A DNA stretch of 25,636 nucleotides from Arcobacter sp. UBA7394 (GCA_002470185.1 DKNG01000139.1:2780-28415); one strand, 5' to 3'. Positions 8,917 to 18,901 are shown, counted from the stretch's first letter. Program-made: numbers and translations. The notes: generated by a model not told the origin, from the letters alone.

Positions 8917-9710
8917 TATGCAATTCTCCCAGTAGTTTTATTTGTCATTTTATATTCCATTACTTTTGCAGATGGTACATATCTCTCACCAGCTTTATCA
9001 GCGTGATCCATACCAATTTTCATGTATGCAGCTAAAGATGCAAATCCTAATGCTAGGAAGAATACAGTAAGTGCCCATTTAACTTGTTTAAGTTTTTTTC
9101 TATTTTCTCTTGGGTTTTCACCATCGAACCATCCCCATTTAACACATAATCTGTAAAGACCAATTGTTCCATGTAATTCAACAGCTAATAATAATAAGAT
9201 GTATAAAGGCCACATCCATTCAGACCAGATTCTATCAGCTGATGCATACGGACCAATTGCATCTGAATTAGTTGCAATAATGTATAAGTGTACAGAACCT
9301 AAGAAGAACATAGCAAAACCAGTTCCTGCTTGTGTAAACCATAGTTTAGTATCATCATGATTCATGTGTTTAGCATGAGCTCTCATTACTTGATACTGTT
9401 TAAAGTTACCAGGAAGTTTTCTCATTCCAAGACCAGCATGCATTATGAAAATAATAAATATTACAACCGCAGCAATTGTAACTAATAAAGGATTTCCACC
9501 CTCAAAAATAAAACTAGCTTCTAAAAGCTTTGTAATTGTGTACATAAAGTCTTTTGATACTAATATCGAAGATACTAATAACATATGCCCCCACATAAAC
9601 AGCGCTAAAAAACCACCAGTCGCACTTTGTAGATAATCTAGTTTAGCAGGTAGCCTACTTTTCTTCCCCTCAACCGTCTTACCTAAATAACCTTCTATTA
9701 GGTCACTCAT
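8916..9710 (-). CDS. frdC: Fumarate reductase di-haem cytochrome b subunit
   Basis: The 264-residue membrane anchor has five hydrophobic segments (about 28-50, 75-95, 125-147, 163-190, 208-230). The four axial haem ligands known from Wolinella FrdC (H44, H93, H143, H182) are matched at H42, H91, H141 and H180, a constant offset of two. E64 and E178 occupy the places of the Wolinella quinol-site E66 and E-pathway E180. This identifies a type B, di-haem quinol:fumarate reductase that uses menaquinone. It is the first gene of frdCAB, with AAGGA upstream of the ATG, and its stop overlaps the frdA start. Confidence 0.95.
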   Translation of the reverse strand: MSDLIEGYLGKTVEGKKSRLPAKLDYLQSATGGFLALFMWGHMLLVSSILVSKDFMYTITKLLEASFIFEGGNPLLVTIAAVVIFIIFIMHAGLGMRKLPGNFKQYQVMRAHAKHMNHDDTKLWFTQAGTGFAMFFLGSVHLYIIATNSDAIGPYASADRIWSEWMWPLYILLLLAVELHGTIGLYRLCVKWGWFDGENPRENRKKLKQVKWALTVFFLALGFASLAAYMKIGMDHADKAGERYVPSAKVMEYKMTNKTTGRIA

Positions 9711-9837
9711 TTCCTATCCTTTCTTGTGATTTGATTATTTGAACAATAGCAATATAGTAGCCTAAAGGCACTTGACTTTTGATTAGATGAGAAGTGATTT
9801 ATTTATGAAATATCATACGAATGTTATACGGAAAAGC
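9711..9837 (-). promoter_or_regulatory. frdCAB promoter region (candidate)
   Basis: This is the gap between the nuoN terminators and frdC. On the minus strand a -10-like TATATT lies at 9756-9751, giving a start near 9745 and a leader of about 35 bases with AAGGA before the ATG. No good -35 is seen, as is common for the vegetative sigma factor in Campylobacterota. A small dyad, TATGA-AATA-TCATA (9804-9817), and a GCCT-AA-AGGC dyad (about 9760-9769) next to the -10 could bind regulators. The exact start is uncertain. Confidence 0.35.
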
Positions 9838-9868
9838 TTTACAAAGCCCATAAAATAGGCTTTGTAAA
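9838..9868. terminator. Second hairpin downstream of nuoN
   Basis: TTTACAAAGCC (9838-9848) and GGCTTTGTAAA (9858-9868) make an 11-bp perfect stem with a nine-base loop. It lies downstream of the first nuoN hairpin in the direction of nuo transcription, with a short T run after it on the minus strand. It probably acts as a back-up terminator for the operon. Confidence 0.6.
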
Positions 9869-9905
9869 AAATAAGTTTAAGTGTATCTTAAAAGAAAAAA
9901 TTAAT

Positions 9906-9932
9906 TAGACTGTGTGAATTAGTAACAGTCTA
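9906..9932 (-). terminator. Intrinsic terminator of the nuo operon
   Basis: TAGACTGT (9906-9913) and ACAGTCTA (9925-9932) form an 8-bp stem with an 11-base loop. On the minus strand the stem is followed by AATTAATTTTTTCTTTT, a good U-rich tail. The stop codon of nuoN lies in the upstream arm. Confidence 0.7.
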
Positions 9933-11450
9933 TTTTATAAATAATGATTGTACTGCTGTTTGAGCAAGTATAATAATTTGGTCAATATTTAATGCTGGGA
10001 TAAAGAATACAATTGCTGAACCAACCCCACCTAAAACAGTCAAGATTGCAACAAAGGCAATTGCATAAGTTGAAACTCTTTTATCATTGAATTCAACAGA
10101 TATACATTCTTGTTTTGTTGGGTAGAAATACATAACTGCAATTAGTTTAAAGTAGTAGTAAACTGACACAATTGTTGCAAATACTGCTAAGACAGTTAAT
10201 CCTGCATATCCTGCATTAATTGCTTCTGTGAATACATAAAACTTACCAATAAACCCAATTGTTGATGGAATACCAGCAAGAGAGAATAAGAAAATTGTCA
10301 TCATTGCTGCTAAAAATGGTCTCTCTTTTGCTAAACCTTTGAAGTCATCATAAGTAACTCTTACATTTGTTTCAGAGATAATATGTGATGCAAGACCAAA
10401 TGCTCCAAGTGCAGATAAAAGATAAGCAATTAAATAGAACATTGTTGCATAAGCAGATTCAATGTTTACAATTTGTCCATCTTTGTAACTTAATGCTATA
10501 AATGCTAATAATAAGTAACCAGTATGCACAATTGAAGAAGCCGCTAGCATTCTTTTTACAATTTTTTGTGTTACAGCTAACCATGTACCAAATACTAAAG
10601 TAAATACAATAATTACTGAAATAATTGTGTCCCAGAAATCAAGAGTTATTCCGAAGTCTTGTAAAAATGCTCTAAGGAAAAATGAGAATATAGCAATTTT
10701 AAATGTTGATGCCATATACGCAGTAATAACCATTGGTGCACCTCTATATACATCAAGTACCCAAGATTGGAATGGAAATGCAGCAATTTTGAAAAGAAAT
10801 GTAAATAGGATTAATGTTAATCCAATATATACTAAAATCATTTGATCATCAGATGCTGAATTTATAAATACAGATAATTCACTTAAGTTTGTAGTTGCTG
10901 ATGCACCATAAACTAAAACTACACCTAATAGGTAAAAGGCTCCAATAAATGAACCTAATACTAAATATTTAAATATTGCTTCAACTCTTTTTGAATCTTC
11001 AGTGTTATATCCAACCATAATATAAACTGCAAAAGAAGCAATTTCTAAAGCAATATATGCTGTAACTAATTCATTTGAATATCCTAATAACATCATTCCA
11101 AATAGTGCAAATAATAAAATTGAGAAAAACTCGCCTTTAAAATATGATCTATGCTGGAAATAATGTTCACCAATTAATAGTGTAAGTATTGTTCCCGCAA
11201 TTAATAAAATGTTGAAGAAATTTGAAAAAGAATCAAATATTAATACATTATTTAATAAATCATTATATGGTTGAACTGAATATGCTTCACCAATTTGTGA
11301 TAATGAAAATCCAAATGCAATAAATAAGAAAATACAAGAAACAACAATAAAGTTTTTAACTGTAAAACTTTCGTACATACTCATAAACATAAGTACTAAT
11401 GCACCTGTTAATACAGTTAATGCTGGAATTAAATAGATAAATTCACTCAT
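9930..11450 (-). CDS. nuoN: NADH-quinone oxidoreductase subunit N
   Basis: This is a 506-residue, very hydrophobic antiporter-like (Mrp-type) subunit of the complex I membrane arm. The key charged residues of a proton channel are visible: E136 in [10 protein letters not shown] and K221 in [14 protein letters not shown], followed by the second-half helices ([17 protein letters not shown]). It is the last gene of the operon. Its ATG overlaps the nuoM stop by four bases (ATGA). Its stop codon is part of the operon terminator. Length and motifs are normal for NuoN. Confidence 0.95.
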   Translation of the reverse strand: MSEFIYLIPALTVLTGALVLMFMSMYESFTVKNFIVVSCIFLFIAFGFSLSQIGEAYSVQPYNDLLNNVLIFDSFSNFFNILLIAGTILTLLIGEHYFQHRSYFKGEFFSILLFALFGMMLLGYSNELVTAYIALEIASFAVYIMVGYNTEDSKRVEAIFKYLVLGSFIGAFYLLGVVLVYGASATTNLSELSVFINSASDDQMILVYIGLTLILFTFLFKIAAFPFQSWVLDVYRGAPMVITAYMASTFKIAIFSFFLRAFLQDFGITLDFWDTIISVIIVFTLVFGTWLAVTQKIVKRMLAASSIVHTGYLLLAFIALSYKDGQIVNIESAYATMFYLIAYLLSALGAFGLASHIISETNVRVTYDDFKGLAKERPFLAAMMTIFLFSLAGIPSTIGFIGKFYVFTEAINAGYAGLTVLAVFATIVSVYYYFKLIAVMYFYPTKQECISVEFNDKRVSTYAIAFVAILTVLGGVGSAIVFFIPALNIDQIIILAQTAVQSLFIK

Positions 11451-12934
11451 TTTGATGCTCCAATATGTAAAATGTCATTTAAGTAATGTGTAACTGTTGG
11501 TTCGAACTTATTAATAAAAACTTCTGGATATAGTCCCATTAGAAATACTAAAATTACCCATGGTGCTAAACCAATAATTTCTTTAATTTTTAAGTCTCTC
11601 ATTTTTAGAACAGGACTTCCCTCTGGTCTATCTTGTAAAATAGCTCTTTGAAACATCCATAACATATACGATGCTCCAATAACAACAGTAGTTGCTGAGA
11701 TATATCCAAGAGTATGATTAAATTCATAAATACCAAAGATAATTAGTAACTCAGAAACAAAACCATTAGTTCCTGGTAATCCAACATTTGCAAATAACAT
11801 AATTGCAAATATAAAAGTTAAAATTGGTGCTTGTTTTGCTATTCCACCTAAGTCTTTAATAGTTTTAAATCCAGTCTCTTCATGAATTAGTCCTACAAGT
11901 AAGAATAATGCACCTGTTGCAATAGCATGAGCAATAATTAAATATAATGCTCCATTGATACCATATTCATTTAGTGAAAAAATACCAGCTGCAATGAAAC
12001 TTAAATGTGATGCTGAAGAGTAAGCAAACATTCTTTTAATATCATCTTGCATAAGTGCTGCGATTCCAAAATAAACTAAACCAAATAATCCAATTGCTAC
12101 AAAATATACTGAGAATTCAATATAAATTTCTGGGAAAATAGGAATCATAAATCTTACGATTGCATAAACACCAAGTTTAGCCATTATTGAAGATAATAAG
12201 AAAACTGCACCTGTAGGAGCATTTTTATATGTTTCCATAATCCATGTATGAAGAGGAAAAATAGGAATTTTAATTGCAAAAGCTGCAAGGAAACCAAGGA
12301 ATAACCATACTTTTGTATTATAATCAATTGTAGTTATTTTCATTAGCTCATTATAAGCAAATGACCAAGTACCAAATTCAGCATGGTAAGCAACACCTAA
12401 GTATAAAATAGCAATGAACATTAATAATGAACCAACCATAGTATAAACTGTTACTTTAATAGTTGTATATACCTTCTCTCCAAAACCGTATGAACCAATC
12501 ATTAAGAATACTGGTAATAACATTACTTCCCAGAAGAAATAGAATAATACAACATCAAGTGATAATAATGTTCCTGTTACACCAGTTTGAACTAATAACA
12601 TATTAATCCAGTAACCTTTAGTTCTTCCTTCCCATAATAATAAATAAGAAGTTGGAATTAAGATTGCAATCATCATTAAAATAGTTAAAGAAAAACCATC
12701 TAAACCTACATAATAATTAATACCATAAGTTTCAATCCAAGGTACATTTGTTACAAACTGCATTCCTTCTCCAGGAATGAACTCAATATAAATCTTTAGT
12801 ACAAGAGCTAAAATAACTGTAGTAGTCAAAAAGGCAATATTTCTGATTGTATTAACATCCCTAGTTGTAAGCATTAAACCAAATGCAACAATTGCAGGTA
12901 AAAATATAATAAACGAAAGTATATCTGAACTCAT
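11447..12934 (-). CDS. nuoM: NADH-quinone oxidoreductase subunit M
   Basis: This is a 495-residue antiporter-like membrane subunit, one of three proton-pumping modules. E136 in [17 protein letters not shown] corresponds to the essential glutamate of helix 5, and K222 in [14 protein letters not shown] to the helix 7 lysine. The motif [18 protein letters not shown] (here [14 protein letters not shown]) marks the second half. Start at 12934 is one base after the nuoL stop; its own stop overlaps nuoN. Normal length for the family. Confidence 0.95.
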   Translation of the reverse strand: MSSDILSFIIFLPAIVAFGLMLTTRDVNTIRNIAFLTTTVILALVLKIYIEFIPGEGMQFVTNVPWIETYGINYYVGLDGFSLTILMMIAILIPTSYLLLWEGRTKGYWINMLLVQTGVTGTLLSLDVVLFYFFWEVMLLPVFLMIGSYGFGEKVYTTIKVTVYTMVGSLLMFIAILYLGVAYHAEFGTWSFAYNELMKITTIDYNTKVWLFLGFLAAFAIKIPIFPLHTWIMETYKNAPTGAVFLLSSIMAKLGVYAIVRFMIPIFPEIYIEFSVYFVAIGLFGLVYFGIAALMQDDIKRMFAYSSASHLSFIAAGIFSLNEYGINGALYLIIAHAIATGALFLLVGLIHEETGFKTIKDLGGIAKQAPILTFIFAIMLFANVGLPGTNGFVSELLIIFGIYEFNHTLGYISATTVVIGASYMLWMFQRAILQDRPEGSPVLKMRDLKIKEIIGLAPWVILVFLMGLYPEVFINKFEPTVTHYLNDILHIGASK

Positions 12935-12935
12935 A

Positions 12936-14822
12936 CTATAATCCTAAAGTAGTTAATAAATAGATAAACACACAAGTCATTCCTACTAACATGAATAGTG
13001 CGTAAAATCTTACATTTGCATTTTGAATCATTGCAACTTTTTTACCTAAGTTAACAAAACCTTTTGATGAATTCATAATGAATCCATCAATGATTTTGTC
13101 ATCTAAAACTTTATCAATAAATACTGATAGTCTTTTTGAAGTTTTAACAAAAATTGCATCATAAATTTCATCAACATAGAATTTATTTCCAATTAATCCA
13201 ACTTCTTCTTCTGGTTTTGTAACATCAAAGTTTGCATACTTTTTATATGAAACATAAATACCAGCAGCAGCAACTGCAATTGAAGTAATCATTAATATCC
13301 ATTCAGTAGAGTGACTCATATGAATAGTTTTAGAGTTTAATTGTCCTAACCAAGTATCAACTAAATGCTCTCCACCGAATATTGTTGGTAAGTTTAAGAA
13401 CCCAGCCCCAATTGCTCCAATTGCTAATATTAGTAATGGAATTGTAATTGTTTTAGATGTATATGTATATTGTGATTTATGTTTTGTTGGTGCAATGAAA
13501 ATAATAAAATACATTCTAAACATGTAAAATGCTGTTAAAAATGCTGTTCCTAATGCAATTGCCCAAATTAAATATTCACCTTCTTGGAATGCTGCTGCTA
13601 AGATTGCATCTTTTGAGAAGAAACCAGAGAATGGTGGTATACCTGAAATTGCTATAACTCCAACTAAGAACGTTGCTCCAATAATAGGAAGTTGAGCTCT
13701 ATGTTGTGCAATCTTAAAGATATTTTGTTCATGGTGAAGTGCTATAATAATACCACCAGCACCCATGAATAACATGGCTTTAAAGAATGCATGTGTAAAT
13801 ACATGGAATAGTCCAGTTGAATAAAAACCAAGACCAACAGCAATAAACATATATCCTAATTGACTCATTGTTGAATAAGCAAGGATTTTTTTAATGTCTG
13901 TTTGTCTTGTTGCAATTACTGCTGCAAATAGTGCAGATATTGCTCCAATGTATGCAATGAATAATCCAATCTCTTCAATTCCTGAATATAAGAAGTGGAA
14001 TCTTGCAACCATATAAACACCAGCTGTTACCATAGTAGCCGCGTGAATAAGTGCTGAAATTGGTGTAGGTCCTGCCATCGCATCAGGAAGCCATACATAT
14101 AATGGAACCTGTGCTGATTTCCCCATAGCTCCTACAAATAATAAGAATCCAGAAAGGATTAATAATTCATTTGATGCATTGGAAATATTAGCTTCAATAC
14201 TTCCAAATGATAAATCAACTTCTCCTAATGCGAAGAATAAAGTTACAACTCCTAGTAAGAAACCAAAATCTCCAACTCTATTTGCAATAAATGCTTTATT
14301 CGCTGCAATAATATTTTCAGATTTTCCATAATAGAACTTAATTAGTAAATATGAACAAACTCCAACACCTTCCCATCCAATGAAAAGAATAATTGGGTTA
14401 TCTGCTAATACTAAAATTAACATTGAAGCTAAGAATAAATTGAAATAAGCAAAGAACTTACCGAAACCATTATCACCTCTCATATAACCAATGGCATAGA
14501 TATGAATTAACCATCCAACAAATGTTACAAACATAGTCATAAAAATTGATAAGTTATCGCCAAGCAATGCCATATCGATATTTAGTTTATCAATATTGAT
14601 CCATGTAAATAACTGTTGCTTAAAAATAATCCCTTCATCTTTCATTCTTAAGAATAAAGATAAAGTGATTAAAAAAGATATAAAAGGAGTAATACAACCA
14701 ATTAATGCAAAAGTTAATTCAGATATTTTTTCTTTTTTTATGTGATATAAATATAAACCACCTGATAAAACAGCACCTAATAAAGGAGCTAAAATTATCC
14801 ATACAAGTAGTGATGTACTCAT
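12936..14822 (-). CDS. nuoL: NADH-quinone oxidoreductase subunit L
   Basis: This 628-residue protein is the distal antiporter-like subunit of the membrane arm, with the long C-terminal extension that includes the lateral helix (final ~150 residues, ending in a hydrophobic anchor near 605-625). E151 in LFIGWEGVGVCSYLL and K235 in GAMGKSAQVPLYVW correspond to the conserved pumping Glu and Lys of NuoL. The overlap with nuoK is four bases (ATGA). Nothing suggests truncation. Confidence 0.96.
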   Translation of the reverse strand: MSTSLLVWIILAPLLGAVLSGGLYLYHIKKEKISELTFALIGCITPFISFLITLSLFLRMKDEGIIFKQQLFTWINIDKLNIDMALLGDNLSIFMTMFVTFVGWLIHIYAIGYMRGDNGFGKFFAYFNLFLASMLILVLADNPIILFIGWEGVGVCSYLLIKFYYGKSENIIAANKAFIANRVGDFGFLLGVVTLFFALGEVDLSFGSIEANISNASNELLILSGFLLFVGAMGKSAQVPLYVWLPDAMAGPTPISALIHAATMVTAGVYMVARFHFLYSGIEEIGLFIAYIGAISALFAAVIATRQTDIKKILAYSTMSQLGYMFIAVGLGFYSTGLFHVFTHAFFKAMLFMGAGGIIIALHHEQNIFKIAQHRAQLPIIGATFLVGVIAISGIPPFSGFFSKDAILAAAFQEGEYLIWAIALGTAFLTAFYMFRMYFIIFIAPTKHKSQYTYTSKTITIPLLILAIGAIGAGFLNLPTIFGGEHLVDTWLGQLNSKTIHMSHSTEWILMITSIAVAAAGIYVSYKKYANFDVTKPEEEVGLIGNKFYVDEIYDAIFVKTSKRLSVFIDKVLDDKIIDGFIMNSSKGFVNLGKKVAMIQNANVRFYALFMLVGMTCVFIYLLTTLGL

Positions 14823-15133
14823 GATTTTTCCCCTTGTGTAAGTGTTGTAAAGATATCAGTATCAAGAGATTTTCTTGATCTATATAAAAGAATAATTACT
14901 GATAAGAAAATTGCAGCTTCAGCAGCGGCAATTGCAATTACCATAATTGTTACAACTTGTGGATCCATATCAAAATGATACCTAGCAAATGTTACTAGAA
15001 ATAAGTTTATACCATTTAACATCATTTCAATAGACATATAAATTACAAAGACATTTCTTCTTGCAATTACACCTATTACTCCAATAGAAAATAGAGCCAT
15101 TGATACAAAGGCATATGATGTTAATGAGATCAT
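14819..15133 (-). CDS. nuoK: NADH-quinone oxidoreductase subunit K
   Basis: This 104-residue protein has three transmembrane helices. It carries the two membrane glutamates of the E-channel at exactly the numbers known from E. coli NuoK: E36 (YMSIEMMLNGINL) and E72 (IAAAEAAIFLSV). It sits between nuoJ and nuoL, overlapping each by four bases, which implies coupled translation. Confidence 0.96.
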   Translation of the reverse strand: MISLTSYAFVSMALFSIGVIGVIARRNVFVIYMSIEMMLNGINLFLVTFARYHFDMDPQVVTIMVIAIAAAEAAIFLSVIILLYRSRKSLDTDIFTTLTQGEKS

Positions 15134-15657
15134 GAATCATCTCCTGTGTTTGTGATTTTTGATGTTCTTTTTTTAGCTAATACTACTGAACCAATTAATG
15201 CAACTAATAATAGAATTGAGATTAACTCAAATGCTAATAACCAGTTATTATATAATTGGATACCTATTGGTTTTATATCTCCAAAATCACTATTTGTAAT
15301 ATTGAAATCTTTTTCAGGAAGTTTAGCAACTGCTTTTAATATTAAGATATTTAAAGGAATCATTACAACTGCACCTAAAGCAATTAATGTATATTTTCTT
15401 GGTTCTTTTGGTAAATCTTCTTCTTTAATATTTAAGAACATTAAAATAAAAAGAATTAGAGTCATAATAGCCCCTGCATAAACAATAATTTGAACTAGGA
15501 AAAGGAAAGTGGCATTAAGTAATGCAAACATTCCTGCTACACTTAACATTGAGATTAAAACCCCAAGCGCGCTGTACATTGGATTTGCATACACAATCAT
15601 AGCAATTGCACCAGATATTGCTGAAAAAGCTAATGCAATAAAAATTATATCAATCAT
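15130..15657 (-). CDS. nuoJ: NADH-quinone oxidoreductase subunit J
   Basis: The 175-residue membrane subunit has about five hydrophobic helices. The conserved third-helix region reads FLFLVQIIVYAGAIMTLILF, where the VYAGA(I/V)M stretch, including Tyr and Gly, is the pi-bulge helix of ND6/NuoJ. The charged C-terminal tail (KKRTSKITNTGDDS) is cytoplasmic. Its ATG lies inside the end of nuoI (eight-base overlap ATGATTGA). Confidence 0.95.
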   Translation of the reverse strand: MIDIIFIALAFSAISGAIAMIVYANPMYSALGVLISMLSVAGMFALLNATFLFLVQIIVYAGAIMTLILFILMFLNIKEEDLPKEPRKYTLIALGAVVMIPLNILILKAVAKLPEKDFNITNSDFGDIKPIGIQLYNNWLLAFELISILLLVALIGSVVLAKKRTSKITNTGDDS

Positions 15658-16156
15658 TATTTAAATCCTTTGATCTTTCGTTTGCCATTAAAGCTTTTTT
15701 ATCTAACACAAACTCTTCTCTAGAACTTGCTGTAAATGAGAAGATACCTGTATCCATTCTAATTGCATCACATGGACAAGCTTCAACACAATAACCACAG
15801 AATACACACTCTAATAAATCAATTTTGAACTCTTTAGGTCGTTTCTCATCATGATCATCAAATCTCTCTTCTGCTTCAATAAAAATACATTCAGCAGGAC
15901 ATGCAGTTGCACACATATAACAAGCAACACACTTTTCAGTTTCATCTTCCCATTTTGTAAGTCTGTGAACACCTCTATATCTTTCATTAAGATCATCAGG
16001 TTGAACTTCTGGGTATTGCATTGTTTTTAGGTTATCCACATCTTTTAAGTTTTTTACAAAGTGTTTAAAAGTTGTTTTCATTCCCCCTGCAATAGCAGGT
16101 AGATATAATTTGTCTTTAAATGATTTACCGTATCTTGGTACTACTTTAATTCCCAT
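15650..16156 (-). CDS. nuoI: NADH-quinone oxidoreductase subunit I (2 x 4Fe-4S)
   Basis: This 168-residue ferredoxin-like subunit carries clusters N6a and N6b, which lead electrons to N2 in NuoB. Two CX2CX2CX3CP motifs are seen: C76, C79, C82, C86 (CVACYMCATACP) and C117, C120, C123, C127 (CVFCGYCVEACP). The start is one base after the nuoH stop (TAATATG), and the end overlaps nuoJ. Normal length. Confidence 0.96.
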   Translation of the reverse strand: MGIKVVPRYGKSFKDKLYLPAIAGGMKTTFKHFVKNLKDVDNLKTMQYPEVQPDDLNERYRGVHRLTKWEDETEKCVACYMCATACPAECIFIEAEERFDDHDEKRPKEFKIDLLECVFCGYCVEACPCDAIRMDTGIFSFTASSREEFVLDKKALMANERSKDLNND

Positions 16157-16157
16157 A

Positions 16158-17435
16158 TTAACTTCCTACTACAATAAATGTTGCAGTTACAACAATATTT
16201 AAAAGTGCTAATGGTAATAACACTTTCCACCCTAACATTTGTAATTGGTCGTATCTGAATCTAAGAACAGTCCATCTAACCCAAATATAAACAAATGCCA
16301 TCATAAAAAACTTAACTAAGAATGTACCAACTTGAAGAACAGCAGTTACAATATTAATTCCATTAGTTCCTAATCCTGTGATTAAGAATATAGCTAGAAG
16401 TCCAACAATTCCAGCACATATAGCCCAGAATGCTGTAGTTAAAATCTTTGTTTCTTTTTCTCTTCTTAAATCCCCATCACCTTTTGTTTTATTATTCTTT
16501 TTCATCCATCTTGTAAAAATGAAGATTTTAATTGGTAATAAAATCATAATAGCAACAATTACATAATTAATATTACTTTGAATTGTTTGAGTATCTAACC
16601 AAGGAATTTGATATCCACCAAAGAATAAAGTAACAATAATAGCTGATGATGCAGACATTGCAGCATATTCACCAACTTGGAAAAGACCAAATCTCATTGC
16701 TGAATATTCAGTATGGTAACCTGCAACGATTTCTGATTCTCCTTCTGCAATATCAAAAGGTGCTCTATTTGTTTCTGCAAAAGCACAAACAATAAAAATT
16801 ACTGCTGCTAGTGGTTGAATAAAGATTCCCCACATTGGAACAACACCCCAAAATACACCAGCTTGCGCATTCACCATATCTGTTAAGTGAATTGATCCAT
16901 AAGATAAAAGCATTGAAATAATTGCTAATGCCATTGCGGCTTCATATGAAATTACTTGAGCTGAAGCTCTAATAGAACCTAATAGCCCATATTTATTTTG
17001 TGATGAATAACCACCTAAAATAATTCCATATATTGCAAGACCCGCAAAAGCTAGGAACCACATTATCCCTAATTCATTGGGAACAGCTTGCATAATAAAT
17101 GATTTCCCATCAATTACTAAATTATCTGCAAAGGGAATAGTCGCAAATGTCAAAAATGAACATAAGAATACAATTGCAGGTGCTATAGTAAAGAAAAACT
17201 TGTATTTAATATGGCTAGGTGTAAAATCTTCTTTAAAAACAAGTTTTAACATATCTGCAAAACTTTGAATTAGTCCACCAAGTCTTAAAGGACCAATATT
17301 ACATCTATTAGGACCAGTTCTATCTTGCATAAATGCAGATATTCTTCTTTCCCACCAAACAAAAAGTGGTGTCAATCCAACTGCTAATACAACAGCTAGT
17401 AATATATTTACAGCAATAATTATTCCCGTACTCAT
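16158..17435 (-). CDS. nuoH: NADH-quinone oxidoreductase subunit H, enlarged form
   Basis: The product is 425 residues, against about 325-335 in most bacteria. The quinone-chamber signatures are intact: ERRISAFMQDRTGPNR (29-44) and the acidic loop RAPFDIAEGESEIVAGYHTE (224-243). The final conserved helix and its tail (FVYIWVRWTVLRFRYDQLQ, 381-399) are also present. The extra length lies between FFGGYQIPWL (271-280) and that last helix region (~366). It contains two hydrophobic stretches (about 290-309 and 333-353) joined by a strongly basic/acidic loop (RWMKKNNKTKGDGDLRREKE). In a standard NuoH about 10-20 residues occupy this place. The gene follows nuoG with a four-base overlap. Confidence 0.94.
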   Translation of the reverse strand: MSTGIIIAVNILLAVVLAVGLTPLFVWWERRISAFMQDRTGPNRCNIGPLRLGGLIQSFADMLKLVFKEDFTPSHIKYKFFFTIAPAIVFLCSFLTFATIPFADNLVIDGKSFIMQAVPNELGIMWFLAFAGLAIYGIILGGYSSQNKYGLLGSIRASAQVISYEAAMALAIISMLLSYGSIHLTDMVNAQAGVFWGVVPMWGIFIQPLAAVIFIVCAFAETNRAPFDIAEGESEIVAGYHTEYSAMRFGLFQVGEYAAMSASSAIIVTLFFGGYQIPWLDTQTIQSNINYVIVAIMILLPIKIFIFTRWMKKNNKTKGDGDLRREKETKILTTAFWAICAGIVGLLAIFLITGLGTNGINIVTAVLQVGTFLVKFFMMAFVYIWVRWTVLRFRYDQLQMLGWKVLLPLALLNIVVTATFIVVGS

Positions 17436-18868
17436 AGAGTTCCTTTACTAATCATTTCTTTTAGATGTTCAATTACAGATGTAATAGTTTCCATTGGATT
17501 ATTTTTGTTCATTTGAGAAATTACTCTTTGTTTAATACCATCGCAGTTGATATATGTTCCTGATTTCTCATAGAATGATGCAACTGGAATAGCAATATTT
17601 GATTTACTTAGAGTTAAACAATTATGACTAAATAGTGAAATAACAGTTTTACCTTCTAATAATTGTGAGTTTTCTTCAAAGCATGTTGATTCAAGAATTA
17701 TTACTAGTTGAGATTTTTCTAAAGACTCTTTAAAATAAGATTCTTCTTCATTAACTTCTAGTTCTTTAAATGCTGCTCTATTGGCACTTTTGTCGCTTTT
17801 TCTCAAGTAATCATCACCAAATGATTCATCATAGGTATCTGGTGAGTAACCACTAATACTAGCATTTAATTTTTCTGCTAAATTTTTAAGATTTAACATT
17901 TCTTCGTAAGAAAGATTTGGACTTAATACAAATAAGATATCTTTTTTAGTTGATAACTCTTTAAACATATTTGTTATTGTATTACTAAGATTTGTTGTTT
18001 CCTTATTTAATAGAGGAGTTTCAAATCTATTTTGATTTTCATTTTCGTAAGATAGTCTACCTTCATCACACATAAACCAACCATTTACAGATTTATTTGC
18101 ACGTGGTCTAAATCTATGAATTTGATCATCTTTATATTTTTCTTTTCTATGATCAACACTTATATTACATCCTTTTGAACAGCCATTACATATAGCATCA
18201 AATGTTTCTAAAAACCAAACTCTTTGTTTGAATCTAAAATCTTTTGAAGTTAATGCTCCAACTGGACATAAATCAACAACATTCATAGCATAAGGATTAT
18301 ATAGGGGTCTTCCTGGAAAAATTCCAATAGTAGAGTGATCTGTTCTATCAATTACTCCAAGTTCACTTGTTTTAGTAATGTCTTTACAGAATCTTACACA
18401 TCTTGTACAAAGTACACATCTTTCTTCATCAAGCATTACATTTGCGCCTAAATCGACTCTTTTACGATGCTTTGTTTTATTATCTACATTTACTCTTGAT
18501 TCATAAAATCCAGATTCCATGTAATAATCTTGTAATTTACATTCTCCTGCTTGGTCACATGTAGGACAATCAATTGGATGGTTAATAAGTTGAAGTTCTA
18601 AAATATCTCGTCTTACTTTCTCAATATTTTCACCCTTAGTTCTTACAACCATACCATCTTTGATAGGTGTATCACATGCAATTTGAGGTCTTTTTTGACC
18701 TTCAATTGCTACCATACACATTCTACAGTTACCATCTTTACCTAGTGCTTGGTGATAACAAAAATGAGGAATATGGATATTCTCATCCAATAATTTATCA
18801 ATTAACAAGCTTCCTTTGGAAGCTTGCATTTGTGCGCCATTGACTGTGATTTCTACCATCTCGCTCAT
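17432..18868 (-). CDS. nuoG: NADH-quinone oxidoreductase subunit G, compact form
   Basis: The product is 478 residues, whereas typical NuoG has 680-910. The Fe-S region is complete. [2Fe-2S] N1b is bound by C37, C48, C51 and C65. [4Fe-4S] N5 is bound by H97, C101, C104 and C110. N4 is bound by C151, C154, C157 and C201. An N7-type CNGCSKGC motif gives C227, C230, C234 and C267. After that, only about 210 residues remain in place of the large molybdopterin-oxidoreductase-like domain; part of the fold (FVLSPNLSYEEM, and the late segment IPVASFYEKSGTYINCDG) survives. The frame is intact and the stop overlaps the nuoH start, so this is a genuine short form. RBS AAGGGGAT precedes the start. Confidence 0.92.
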   Translation of the reverse strand: MSEMVEITVNGAQMQASKGSLLIDKLLDENIHIPHFCYHQALGKDGNCRMCMVAIEGQKRPQIACDTPIKDGMVVRTKGENIEKVRRDILELQLINHPIDCPTCDQAGECKLQDYYMESGFYESRVNVDNKTKHRKRVDLGANVMLDEERCVLCTRCVRFCKDITKTSELGVIDRTDHSTIGIFPGRPLYNPYAMNVVDLCPVGALTSKDFRFKQRVWFLETFDAICNGCSKGCNISVDHRKEKYKDDQIHRFRPRANKSVNGWFMCDEGRLSYENENQNRFETPLLNKETTNLSNTITNMFKELSTKKDILFVLSPNLSYEEMLNLKNLAEKLNASISGYSPDTYDESFGDDYLRKSDKSANRAAFKELEVNEEESYFKESLEKSQLVIILESTCFEENSQLLEGKTVISLFSHNCLTLSKSNIAIPVASFYEKSGTYINCDGIKQRVISQMNKNNPMETITSVIEHLKEMISKGTL

Positions 18869-18901
18869 TTAATATCCCCTTACACTAATGTTAATTTTTA
18901 C

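Noticed and set aside
9445..9636. 63-residue + strand open frame
   Set aside because: Antisense to frdC within a confident gene; composition looks like a frame shadow.
15146..15481. 111-residue + strand open frame
   Set aside because: Antisense to nuoJ. Its apparent content is only the reverse of transmembrane codons.
15811..15996. 61-residue minus-strand open frame
   Set aside because: Lies in an alternative frame inside nuoI, whose Fe-S motifs prove the other frame.
17432..18868. NuoG as a pseudogene or frameshifted remnant
   Set aside because: The frame is uninterrupted, all cluster ligands are kept and the stop codon overlaps the nuoH start by four bases, so a functional short form is more likely.
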